NCBI GenBank assembly: GCA_016708315.1 | Contig: JADJGC010000004.1 | Location: 1 to 64,000, forward strand | DNA from: a bacterium | Lineage (GTDB): Bacteria > Zixibacteria > MSB-5A5 > CAIYYT01 | Length of the DNA stretch: 64,000 bases | Direction: 5' to 3' | Part shown: piece by piece, positions 50,453-58,321 of the stretch | Position numbering within the stretch: position 1 is the stretch's first letter | How the letters are laid out: each line of letters begins with the position of its first letter | Notes under the pieces: generated by a model | Told to the model about the DNA's origin: nothing | Seen by the model: only the letters and a program-made list of their open reading frames with translations | The model's database searches: none | Made by a program: the position numbers and the translations under genes

Positions 50453-51403
50453 ATGCAAAAACGAAAGATCGGGAAGTCCGAACTCGAAGTCGCACCTTTG
50501 GCACTTGGCGGCAATGTCTTCGGCTGGACAATCGACGAACCAACATCGTTTGAGATTCTCGATCGTTTCGTCGGGGCTGGATTCAATTTGATTGACACTG
50601 CCGATGTCTACTCCCGCTGGAAACCGGGACACGTCGGCGGCGAATCGGAGACGATTATCGGCAAATGGCAAAAAGCGCGCGGCAATCGCGACAAGATCAT
50701 CATTGCTACAAAAGTCGGTATGGAAATGGAGTCGGATCGGAAAGGTCTTTCGAAGGTTCACATCTTGCGTTCCGTCGATGAATCCCTGAAGCGACTGCAA
50801 ACCGACTACATCGATTTGTACCAATCACACACCGACGACAAAGATACACCCATTGATGAAACCCTCGAAGCATTCTCACAGCTTGTGGCACAAGGCAAGG
50901 TTCGCATCATTGGCGCGTCAAACTACACTGCCGAACGACTGAGCGAGTCATTGACTATCAGCGAGCAACATTCCTGGCCGCTCTACCAATGCCTCCAACC
51001 GTGTTACAATCTCTACGAGCGAGCAGACTTCGAAACCAATCTCGAACAGCTCTGTCTCAAGCGCGATCTGGGCGTCATACCATATTTTTCGCTCGCACGA
51101 GGTTTCCTAACCGGCAAGTACCGCTCCGAGGCTGACCTCTCCAAAAGCCCGCGCGGGAAGGGTGTTGCGAAATTTCTTGATGATCGTGGATTTCGTATTC
51201 TTGCGGCGCTCGACAACCTGGCCGAGAAGCTTGGCTCTACACCAGGCAGGCTCGCTATCGCCTGGCTGATTGCACGTCCAAGTATCACTGCGCCAATCGC
51301 CAGCGCCACAACTATCGAGCAACTCGATGACTTGATTGCTGCAACCCGACTCGTCTTGAGCGATGCCGATATTGCGTTGTTGAATCAAGCCAGCGCCTAT
51401 TAG
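50453..51403 (+). CDS. aldo/keto reductase
   Basis: A 316-residue NADPH-dependent oxidoreductase of TIM-barrel fold. The catalytic tetrad is visible: Asp and Tyr in FNLIDTADVYSRW, Lys in IIIATKVGME, His in YIDLYQSHTDD. The cofactor end reads PIASATTIEQLDDL. It resembles the general-stress/YajO-like subgroup, with a broad range of carbonyl substrates. ATG 50453 has GGGAG upstream; homology starts there. Confidence 0.92.
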   Translation: MQKRKIGKSELEVAPLALGGNVFGWTIDEPTSFEILDRFVGAGFNLIDTADVYSRWKPGHVGGESETIIGKWQKARGNRDKIIIATKVGMEMESDRKGLSKVHILRSVDESLKRLQTDYIDLYQSHTDDKDTPIDETLEAFSQLVAQGKVRIIGASNYTAERLSESLTISEQHSWPLYQCLQPCYNLYERADFETNLEQLCLKRDLGVIPYFSLARGFLTGKYRSEADLSKSPRGKGVAKFLDDRGFRILAALDNLAEKLGSTPGRLAIAWLIARPSITAPIASATTIEQLDDLIAATRLVLSDADIALLNQASAY

Positions 51404-51458
51404 CCGCATTCCGTCCGCTTTAAGAACAGCGGCTTACCTGCCGATAAATTCAGAGACT

Positions 51459-52505
51459 ATGAAATCGAACTCTCTAAAGGCTACTACTGGTTCAGCGCTG
51501 TTTTGTGCTTTGTTCGCCGTTTGCCTCACCATTGGCTCATGCGGCGAAGACAAATCGACCGAGCCAAAATCGCCATACGAAGAAAACACCGACCCGGCCA
51601 TCTTCACCGTTTCGCCGGTCGCTATCGACAAGATCACCGACCTTGAGCCGCTCGGTGCAATGAATCCATCGGGTCATACGATTCCGACTGATCATGTGTA
51701 TTTCTATACCAGTTGGACATATGGTCAACAGCCGATCTATCCAGCCGAGATTCTGCCTGTTTATGCACCGGGCTCAGGTGTCGTGACTTGGATATTACAA
51801 GGCGATGGCCGCGATGCCGATGCCAAGATCATGCTGAGGATGAACAAATGGGTGCTTTACTATCTTGACCACGTGGTCCTTGACTCTGCGATCAAAGTCG
51901 GCTCCATAGTTACTGCCGGACAAATCATTGGTGAGAGCCGTGGAATCGCTATCGACCTTGGCGTGGTCAATGAGCAGGCCGCGTTGACCGGATTTGTCAA
52001 TCCCCTTCGCTATGGCTGGCAGACACTGTATACAGATTCGCCTTACAAGTACTTCTCTGAGCCGCTTCGTTCGCAACTCTATGCTATGGTACGCCGAAAC
52101 GCAGTCGACAAAGACGGCAAGATCGATTATGACGTTCCCGGCACACTCATCGGTAACTGGTTCCACGAGAGCGTCGAGGTGGCCGAATCGATGATGCCGC
52201 CCGCCTGGCCCAAGCATCTTGCCTTCTGCCCCGACTCGAATGAACCGGAAGAAATGCGAATCTCAATCGGCGGCACTGTCTCCACACCGGGCAAGTTCAA
52301 ACCTTCACCAACAGACCCCGCCTTTACCGATGTGACTCTGCAAAGCGGTCGCGTCGTCTACCACTTGAACTACACCGAATTTGGTTACTTCGGCATCATG
52401 CTGGTACAGCTACTCGACAGCCTCCATTTGAAAGTCGAAGTCTTCCCAAACAGCACCGACCTCAATCAACAGTTTACCGACAACGCCAAGGTCTATTCGC
52501 GATAA
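51459..52505 (+). CDS. lipoprotein with degenerate M23/LytM-like domain
   Basis: A 348-residue lipoprotein: signal SALFCALFAVCLTIGSC (Cys about 28), a Pro/Glu linker, then a domain with the layout of lysostaphin-type peptidases: GHTIPTDHVYFYTSW, PVYAPGSGVVTWI, VLYYLDHVVLDSAIKVGSIVTAGQIIGES. The His-x-His and other zinc ligands of active M23 enzymes are not clearly kept, so it may be an inactive binding version. The C-terminal third has no recognised family. It may act at the cell wall, by inference only. Confidence 0.65.
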   Translation: MKSNSLKATTGSALFCALFAVCLTIGSCGEDKSTEPKSPYEENTDPAIFTVSPVAIDKITDLEPLGAMNPSGHTIPTDHVYFYTSWTYGQQPIYPAEILPVYAPGSGVVTWILQGDGRDADAKIMLRMNKWVLYYLDHVVLDSAIKVGSIVTAGQIIGESRGIAIDLGVVNEQAALTGFVNPLRYGWQTLYTDSPYKYFSEPLRSQLYAMVRRNAVDKDGKIDYDVPGTLIGNWFHESVEVAESMMPPAWPKHLAFCPDSNEPEEMRISIGGTVSTPGKFKPSPTDPAFTDVTLQSGRVVYHLNYTEFGYFGIMLVQLLDSLHLKVEVFPNSTDLNQQFTDNAKVYSR

Positions 52506-52520
52506 GTGCAGATTCAGAAA

Positions 52521-52571
52521 GGCCGGTACCCCACCCGAAGCGAAGCGCAGGGTGGGACTTTTGGCTCAACC
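52521..52571 (+). repeat. dispersed short repeat, copy 1
   Basis: GGCCGGTACCCCACCC, a GAAGCGAAGC core and GGGTGGGACTTTTGG; the CCCACCC and GGGTGGG arms can form a hairpin. It is similar in the same orientation to 53190-53240; the two copies bracket gene 52620-53180. Confidence 0.55.
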
Positions 52572-52619
52572 AGTAGAGTCTATCGAATATCCAGAGAATC
52601 ACTGCCGACCGAGGATACG

Positions 52620-53180
52620 TTAGATAGCAGATTGCAGCCTGCTCAGCCCTGCGGGTACACGTGCATCTTCTACTCGCTGCCAACGATCCGATGAAAATGG
52701 ATACTTATAACTCTGCCCCTTTACCTGCGCAAAGACTACGTCAAAGTCTTTGTCGTCAGTCGGAACATAAAGCAGAATGCTCTCTCCAATAACGCTTTGA
52801 TCGGACGGAAGAAAGTCGGAAGCCACTGTTGCCCTGCCCGCATTGAGGATTGTTCGCGACTTCAGATCAAACCCATTCGGATATGTTGTGTAATTTATGA
52901 GGTAACAGAACAAGCGTGGCTCAATACCAGCTGGAAATCTGACCCGCCGAACCCATCCCGAACTTGCGTGAATCTCGGTAGAGAAGTTCTTGGGCAGCTG
53001 GTAACTATACATCTGCTGAAAATCGCCGATGATCTGCCTTAGCTCTGAATCGTTCCAACCTTCCACGAGCAATTCCATTTCACTGATTTCGAAACTGACT
53101 TTGGGCTGCTTGCTGCAGCCGCCAAATAGAAGTGAAAAGATGCTCATGATCCACCAGATATGGCAATATGACTTTCTCAT
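52620..53180 (-). CDS. lipoprotein of unknown function
   Basis: A 186-residue lipoprotein with signal MRKSYCHIWWIMSIFSLLFGGC (Cys about 22), then an alpha/beta domain (SFEISEMELLVEGWNDSELRQIIGDFQQMY ... GWVRRVRFPAGIEPRLFCYLINYTTYP ... ESILLYVPTDDKDFDVVFAQVKG). No family is recognised. Met at 53180 is chosen: the frame upstream runs into repeat DNA and the antisense of tRNA-Ser. The gene is bracketed by two copies of a short repeat. Confidence 0.65.
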   Translation of the reverse strand: MRKSYCHIWWIMSIFSLLFGGCSKQPKVSFEISEMELLVEGWNDSELRQIIGDFQQMYSYQLPKNFSTEIHASSGWVRRVRFPAGIEPRLFCYLINYTTYPNGFDLKSRTILNAGRATVASDFLPSDQSVIGESILLYVPTDDKDFDVVFAQVKGQSYKYPFSSDRWQRVEDARVPAGLSRLQSAI

Positions 53181-53189
53181 GGCGTTTTT

Positions 53190-53240
53190 GGTAGGTACCC
53201 CACCCAGAGCGAAGCAAAATGTGGAACTCTTAGTACCACC
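53190..53240 (+). repeat. dispersed short repeat, copy 2
   Basis: GGTAGGTACCCCACCC, AGAGCGAAGC and GTGGAACTCTTAG, a diverged copy of 52521-52571 in the same orientation, next to tRNA-Ser(CGA). Confidence 0.5.
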
Positions 53241-53249
53241 AATAAAAAT

Positions 53250-53336
53250 CGGAGAGGCAGGGATTCGAACCCTGGATACCCTCGCGGGTATAACGGTTTT
53301 CGAGACCGCCGCTATCGACCACTCAGCCACCTCTCC
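53250..53336 (-). tRNA. tRNA-Ser (anticodon CGA)
   Basis: On the minus strand the acceptor arms GGAGAGG and CCTCTCC pair and are followed by discriminator G. The anticodon loop is CTCGAAA (anticodon CGA), with a long variable arm ACCCGCGAGGGT and T arm GGTTCGAATCC. No CCA is encoded. Confidence 0.96.
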
Positions 53337-53397
53337 AAAATCTTCAAAGAACGAACGCCCACAAGGGGCTAGACTACCGTGATGTTGCCAGGCTAAG

Positions 53398-53883
53398 CTA
53401 TCTTGGTATCGCTAGTTTGGCTTCAGCATCACGAGCCAAATCGCGAACTGTGCTCTCGGTAGGTCGAAAGAACAGATACGCAATTGGCGAAATGCAAATC
53501 AAGACGCTCGCAAGAGTTGCGTTGTGCGTCACCAGAAATATCACCATCCCGAACACCGCGGGACAAATTGCGAAAGCATAACCTACCAGATGTCCGACAA
53601 AGATGCCCTGCGAGACATTGCCCTGTACGCTTCGGGCGGCTACTGCATCAGCATTGAGCTGACGCTTGCGCAGCACGTACCCGATCACCGGTTCGGCGAT
53701 TGACATTGCCGAGAGTATCCAGATAAACATCTCGGTGTCATCACCAGCTGGCGGTTCTATATTTTCACCCGGAGCCAAGACGGTCCAGATGAGAACAAGA
53801 AACACGATTGGTGCTGCGAAACACATTAGATATCCCAGCAGTTTGAGTCTTGTCTCAAGGCTGGTAACATCGCTCTGATCCAA
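53398..53883 (-). CDS. four-helix membrane protein, tandem paralogue A
   Basis: A 161-residue membrane protein with four helices (LLGYLMCFAAPIVFLVLIWTVL, MFIWILSAMSIAEPVIGYVLRKR, VGHLVGYAFAICPAVFGMVIFLV, ASVLICISPIAYLFF) and a charged tail RPTESTVRDLARDAE. It has the same helix order and tail as the neighbour at 53887-54375, so the two probably arose by duplication. No function is known. It follows that gene with a 3-base gap, in an operon with tadA. Confidence 0.7.
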   Translation of the reverse strand: MDQSDVTSLETRLKLLGYLMCFAAPIVFLVLIWTVLAPGENIEPPAGDDTEMFIWILSAMSIAEPVIGYVLRKRQLNADAVAARSVQGNVSQGIFVGHLVGYAFAICPAVFGMVIFLVTHNATLASVLICISPIAYLFFRPTESTVRDLARDAEAKLAIPR

Positions 53884-53886
53884 GTG

Positions 53887-54375
53887 CTAATCCTCGCTCC
53901 CCGGAAGTTCGCTCTCCAACTGCTCGATTTCCGATTCTCTCGGCTTAAGTATCATTAAGCCAGCCGGACAAAATACGGAAATGAGTACATACGTGTCAAG
54001 GTCGCCGCCGAGAAAATAGAAAATTAATCCGATTGCTGCGGGAATTGCGGCTATAAAGAACAACGGATAGAGCTGATTCGAGAGAATTTCGGCAATATTG
54101 GCAGGATGTGAGCGAATTTCGGCTATGAGCTTCTCGGATTTGAGAATGCTTCGTTTTCGCAAGAAGACGAAGGCAAGGACCGCGAGTGCTACAGTGATCA
54201 AAGCAAACCCGGCGATCTTGAGATTCTCTGCGCCCGTAACTGGAGTTTCAAGGAATTCAAGGTTCGCTCGAGCCAACAACGCGATTGCCAAAAGAGCTGC
54301 CGGTAACCCGATGCAGATATTGAAGCCTCTTTGGGCAATTGCGCCTTGAACGGCGCGCGCGTCAATTTTGCTCAT
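53887..54375 (-). CDS. four-helix membrane protein, tandem paralogue B
   Basis: A 162-residue membrane protein with four helices (INICIGLPAALLAIALLA, IAGFALITVALAVLAFVFLRKR, LYPLFFIAAIPAAIGLIFYFLGG, YVLISVFCPAGLMIL) and the tail KPRESEIEQLESELPG, parallel to 53398-53883. The start overlaps the tadA stop by 14 bases, so translation is coupled. Function unknown. Confidence 0.7.
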   Translation of the reverse strand: MSKIDARAVQGAIAQRGFNICIGLPAALLAIALLARANLEFLETPVTGAENLKIAGFALITVALAVLAFVFLRKRSILKSEKLIAEIRSHPANIAEILSNQLYPLFFIAAIPAAIGLIFYFLGGDLDTYVLISVFCPAGLMILKPRESEIEQLESELPGSED

Positions 54376-54874
54376 TGCCGCTTTTCCTGCGCTTTTCGCG
54401 AATACTCTCGAAAAACTCGGTAATCAGGGTCGCACATTCGAAGTCTTTCACTCCGCCCACGACTTCTACTTGATGATTTAGTCTTGGATCCTGAACAAGA
54501 TTGAAAACCGAGCCACAAGCGCCTGCTTTGGCATCGCGTGCCCCAAACACCAAACGCGGCAGACGCGCCAGGACAATCGCGCCGGCACACATCGAGCACG
54601 GTTCGATTGTGACGTACAGGGTCGCGGATTCGAGATATCGAAGCTGGATTTTGTTACACGCCGCCGTGATGGCAATCATCTCCGCGTGCGCGGTAGGGTC
54701 GATTAGTGTCTTGTTCTGATTATGCCCCCGCCCGATGACCTTGCCGTCCAAAACAACGACCGCGCCAATCGGGATTTCTTCCTTGGATTCGGCGATCATC
54801 GCCTCGCGAATGGCCATTGCCATGAAGGCTTGGTCAATTTCTTCCTGTGTCGCGTCGGGATTGAGGTTCAACAT
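54362..54874 (-). CDS. tadA: tRNA-specific adenosine deaminase
   Basis: Converts A34 of tRNA-Arg(ACG) to inosine. The zinc-deaminase motifs are complete: HAEMIAI (zinc His and catalytic Glu) and EPCSMCAGAI (two zinc Cys), followed by the RLVFGARDAKAGACGS block typical of TadA. Of about 170 residues, ATG 54874 is the chosen start; 54898 is a possible longer one. It heads an operon with two membrane-protein paralogues, an unusual partner set. Confidence 0.92.
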   Translation of the reverse strand: MLNLNPDATQEEIDQAFMAMAIREAMIAESKEEIPIGAVVVLDGKVIGRGHNQNKTLIDPTAHAEMIAITAACNKIQLRYLESATLYVTIEPCSMCAGAIVLARLPRLVFGARDAKAGACGSVFNLVQDPRLNHQVEVVGGVKDFECATLITEFFESIREKRRKSGNEQN

Positions 54875-55028
54875 AACCGTCAGTATATACGAGAACACTC
54901 GATTTCAAAGAGGAAATCGCAGTCATAAATCAAGTAGTCCGGCATTCTGTCGGAAAATCTTCGTTGCGATCAGAAGGTTCTTCGTCGATGTCATTGTCGA
55001 TTTACAGGTTGGGAATTATCATATTTGA

Positions 55029-55847
55029 ATGAAGCTGCTTGATCTAACCGGATTCTACTGCCGAACCGTCGCCACTAACGGCGCTTGGCGCGATTATGAA
55101 GAACAATGTCCCGAGCTGTTTCGACATTATTTTCGATTTTGGGCAAAGCGCTCATATCCTGATGTCAAGATTCCCGTGAACATGCTGTTGTCGAGATCAG
55201 CCCGGATCACACGGCGCCTGCCGCAACTTCTGCGGAAGTTCAAAGAAAAGGGATTCGATACCAGCGACCTGTGCATCGTGCTATTCGTTGGCAAGAACTG
55301 CACCAACGGGCATGCATTTCGAGGTGAAAGTGGCTGGGTAGTTTGGATTCCGGTCGAGTCCTATGCAACCGATCTGCTAATAGATGTATTCGTTACACAC
55401 GAAATCGCCCATGCACTGCATTATGAAAGTTCATCGAAATTCTATTTCACTTCAAAACCCGAGCATCGCGATTTCGCTCGATTGCTGTTAACGGAAGGCA
55501 TTGCAACGTACCTGACGACAGTGATACTTGGCTGTACCGATGATGTGGCGCTGTGGGGTGACTTCTTGACCGCAAAACAGATTTCCAATTGGCGGGTCAA
55601 CTGCGAACGAAGCTGGTCCTTGATAAATGACATTGCTGTGCGGAAGTTCCGCTCAAATGCACCGACCGAGCTGTTTCAGGCAAATGACTCCAATGATGTA
55701 TTCAAGTTCCGAGCAGGATATCTACTTGGCTTGGAATTGGTCAAAGAAGTCTCCAGTGTTGAGAATATTGCGCCTAACGAGCTTGTTGCTCTTTCCCGAA
55801 AGCGTTTCGAGCGGCTTGCCCTCAGTTACTTGAAGACTCAGAGTTGA
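55029..55847 (+). CDS. putative zinc metallopeptidase-like protein (HExxH...E)
   Basis: A 272-residue soluble protein with the gluzincin pattern: HEIAHALHYE (zinc His pair and catalytic Glu, about residues 121-130) and, about 30 residues later, TEGIATYLTT supplying the third ligand Glu. It has no signal peptide, so it is probably cytosolic. This layout recalls DUF2268-like and related predicted proteases, but I cannot assign a family or substrate. It is a single gene. Confidence 0.7.
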   Translation: MKLLDLTGFYCRTVATNGAWRDYEEQCPELFRHYFRFWAKRSYPDVKIPVNMLLSRSARITRRLPQLLRKFKEKGFDTSDLCIVLFVGKNCTNGHAFRGESGWVVWIPVESYATDLLIDVFVTHEIAHALHYESSSKFYFTSKPEHRDFARLLLTEGIATYLTTVILGCTDDVALWGDFLTAKQISNWRVNCERSWSLINDIAVRKFRSNAPTELFQANDSNDVFKFRAGYLLGLELVKEVSSVENIAPNELVALSRKRFERLALSYLKTQS

Positions 55848-55883
55848 TGGCTGCCGAAAATCTGAAGCAGCGAGAAAACTAGG

Positions 55884-56309
55884 CTAAACTGTTCCGATGC
55901 GCTCGGCTTCGTGCTCGATGAAGCTCTTCAGTCCGATCAGGTCGTCCTCGTAGACATCCACAAACTTCGCTGCAACCTCGTAACTTCCGGTCGCTACTTG
56001 CTTACTGCGGATGATCTGACAAATGGCCATGATCGTCGAGTTCACATCGTCTTCATCCACACGGAAGAATTGTGGGTGATGTTTCTTCCAAGTCGGCAAA
56101 GAGATCGTCATTTTCACCAGCTCATTGCGGTGGTAATCGCGGCCGGCACTGAAGAGCACACCGCCAGCGCCGATATTTTGCGCCTGGCCAGTTGACTCTG
56201 AGTCAGCTTTTGTGCTGAAGAGGATTTTCTGCGTGGTGAGTTTGCAGCTTGACGGAATTCGAATGAACTTCCGCCGATTCGTCGTCGTGGTCTGAGTTTC
56301 TGCTACCAT
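55884..56309 (-). CDS. PilZ-domain protein (c-di-GMP receptor candidate)
   Basis: A 141-residue protein with the PilZ marks: RRKFIRIPSSCKLT for the Arg-rich switch and AQNIGAGGVLFSA for the [DN]xSxxG loop (here Asn-Ile-Gly-Ala-Gly-Gly, with Ala/Gly where Ser is usual). The beta barrel continues through LVKMTISLP and SYEVAAKFVDV. The unusual loop may lower nucleotide affinity. It probably links c-di-GMP to a surface or motility process; partners are unknown. Confidence 0.85.
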   Translation of the reverse strand: MVAETQTTTTNRRKFIRIPSSCKLTTQKILFSTKADSESTGQAQNIGAGGVLFSAGRDYHRNELVKMTISLPTWKKHHPQFFRVDEDDVNSTIMAICQIIRSKQVATGSYEVAAKFVDVYEDDLIGLKSFIEHEAERIGTV

Positions 56310-56463
56310 GGTAGTCCCTTAGTCCTATTATCGTCCCAATCGAGACAAGATTGTTTAAACATCTAACATTTTGATTATCGGAAGCTTAGGGGAAATTTCG
56401 AGCATTTTAGCCCGAAAATGTTCTTGATCAACGATACAGCCTTTCGTATCGTATCAGACTTAT

Positions 56464-57336
56464 ATGAGTACTGAGCGGCTCGCCAAGCCAAAATGGCTTA
56501 TGATGAACGCCAACTTCGGCTCCGGCTACCGCCGCGTCCGCAGTTTGCTCAAAGAACATGGTTTGCATTCCGTTTGCCAGGAAGCTTCCTGCCCGAACAT
56601 GAGCGAATGCTTCGAGTCGGGAACGGCGACTTTCCTGATTTTAGGCCATGTTTGCACCCGTGGTTGCGGATTTTGCGACATCCTCAAGGGGAAGCCTAAA
56701 ATCCACGATCTCGGTGAGCCACAGCGTCTTGCAAGCGCGGTTGCCAAACTTGGACTGAAGCATGTCGTGATAACTTCGGTGACTCGCGATGATCTCGACG
56801 ACGGTGGTGCGGCGATCTTTGCTGCCACAGTCGTCAAACTCCGTGAATATGATCCGGGTATTCAGATTGAGCTGCTGGTCCCCGATTTCCAGGGAGCAAA
56901 GGCTTCTGTTGACCTCATTTTAGAGGCGGCTCCGGAGATATTTAATCACAACATCGAGACAGTTCCGCGTCTTTACAAGACAGTCCGGCCCAGAATGGGC
57001 TATAAACGCAGTTTGTCTATTCTCAAATACGCCAAGGGTTCCGGCAAAGTAAAGCTGGTCAAATCCGGCATATTTGTCGGAGTAGGCGAGCGCGAAGATG
57101 AAATCAAGCAGACGATGCAAGACATTTGCGATACGGGCGTCGATATCCTGACAATCGGTCAGTATTTGTCGCCGTCGGAACTGCATTTGCCGGTTCTAAA
57201 GTACTATCCGCCAGAGGATTTTGTGAAGTTCAAGCAGTGGGGCAATGAGATGGGCTTCAAGCATACTGAATCTGGTCCGCTGGTACGGAGTTCATACAAG
57301 GCGTCGCATCAAAGCGCAAATTTGATTGAAGTTTGA
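56464..57336 (+). CDS. lipA: lipoyl synthase (radical SAM)
   Basis: Inserts two sulphurs into octanoyl groups on lipoyl domains. The auxiliary 4Fe-4S cluster cysteines are in CQEASCPNMSEC, the radical SAM cluster in CTRGCGFC, and the C-terminal Ser that ligates the auxiliary cluster in the RSSY motif (GPLVRSSYKA). At 290 residues it has normal length. It stands about 55 bases upstream of ispH. Confidence 0.97.
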   Translation: MSTERLAKPKWLMMNANFGSGYRRVRSLLKEHGLHSVCQEASCPNMSECFESGTATFLILGHVCTRGCGFCDILKGKPKIHDLGEPQRLASAVAKLGLKHVVITSVTRDDLDDGGAAIFAATVVKLREYDPGIQIELLVPDFQGAKASVDLILEAAPEIFNHNIETVPRLYKTVRPRMGYKRSLSILKYAKGSGKVKLVKSGIFVGVGEREDEIKQTMQDICDTGVDILTIGQYLSPSELHLPVLKYYPPEDFVKFKQWGNEMGFKHTESGPLVRSSYKASHQSANLIEV

Positions 57337-57391
57337 TTTCAGTCGATTCTTTTTTTCGCACTATTCGTTGATTCAATTGTAAGAAAGACCA

Positions 57392-58321
57392 ATGATTAAG
57401 ATTTTCTTCGCCAAAGAGCTGGGATTTTGTTGGGGTGTTGAACGGGCAATCAATTTGGCCGCTCAAGCCAAGAATGAGTATTCCGGCGAAGTTACCATTC
57501 TCAAGGAAATCGTCCACAACCGTCAAGTTGTCGACTTCTTCAAGAAGAAGGGTGTTGGTCAGGAAGATACGCTGGACAAGATTGAAAGCGGAACTCTGGT
57601 CATATCCGCCCACGGATTGAGCCCAAAGTTGAAAGAGGAAGCCCAACAGAAGGGACTTCGCATCGTCGATACCACTTGTCCCTTGGTCGAGAACGTACAC
57701 AGCTTCACGCGCGAACTGCTTCGCGACGGCTATCAGGTGATTCTCTATGGAGAGCCGGGTCACGATGAAGTACACGGCGTGATGGGGATTGACGAAGCCA
57801 ACATTCACTTGCTTGCTGAGTATGAGGATATCGACCATTTACCGCGCTTTGAACATGGAAAGGTGGCTCTAATTACTCAGACCACTCGCGGCGTCAAAGC
57901 CTTCCAGCAAGTCTGCGACAAGATGAAAGAAATCTATCCCGAGATCAAAATCGTCAATACCATCTGCGACGCGACCGACACCCGGCAGGCAGCCATTCAC
58001 GAATTGGCGCCGAATGTTGATCTGGTGTTGGTAATCGGTTCGCAAAGCTCCGGCAACTCGCAGCGACTTCGCGATATCGCCGAGTCGATCTGCGGCAAAG
58101 CCTATCTCGTCGACCATCCGACCCAGATCGATTGGGGTTGGTTTGAAGGTGTCGAGAAGGTTGGCATCACGGCGGGCGCATCAACACCAAGTTTCGCCAT
58201 CGAGGGCATGCTCAAAGCGCTTCAGGCCGGCGTGGGAATCGATGTCGCCAATTCCGATGCAAAGTTATTCGAATACAAATCTTTTGCCCCATATAAGAAG
58301 AATGTTCAACAAACAGCGTAG
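57392..58321 (+). CDS. ispH: 4-hydroxy-3-methylbut-2-enyl diphosphate reductase (MEP pathway)
   Basis: The last step of the non-mevalonate pathway, making IPP and DMAPP with a 4Fe-4S cluster. Cluster cysteines are in GFCWGVERA, DTTCPLVENV and NTICDATDTRQAA; His residues in EIVHNRQVV and GEPGHDEVHG and the catalytic Glu region follow the family. It has 309 residues. AGAAAG precedes the ATG. Its 3' end overlaps ispG by 20 bases. Confidence 0.97.
   Translation: MIKIFFAKELGFCWGVERAINLAAQAKNEYSGEVTILKEIVHNRQVVDFFKKKGVGQEDTLDKIESGTLVISAHGLSPKLKEEAQQKGLRIVDTTCPLVENVHSFTRELLRDGYQVILYGEPGHDEVHGVMGIDEANIHLLAEYEDIDHLPRFEHGKVALITQTTRGVKAFQQVCDKMKEIYPEIKIVNTICDATDTRQAAIHELAPNVDLVLVIGSQSSGNSQRLRDIAESICGKAYLVDHPTQIDWGWFEGVEKVGITAGASTPSFAIEGMLKALQAGVGIDVANSDAKLFEYKSFAPYKKNVQQTA

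Noticed and set aside
53181..53330. N-terminal extension MAEWSIAAVSKTV... of the lipoprotein frame
   Set aside because: It is the translation of the antisense of tRNA-Ser(CGA) and of repeat DNA, a well-known artefact; the lipoprotein signal starts at 53180.
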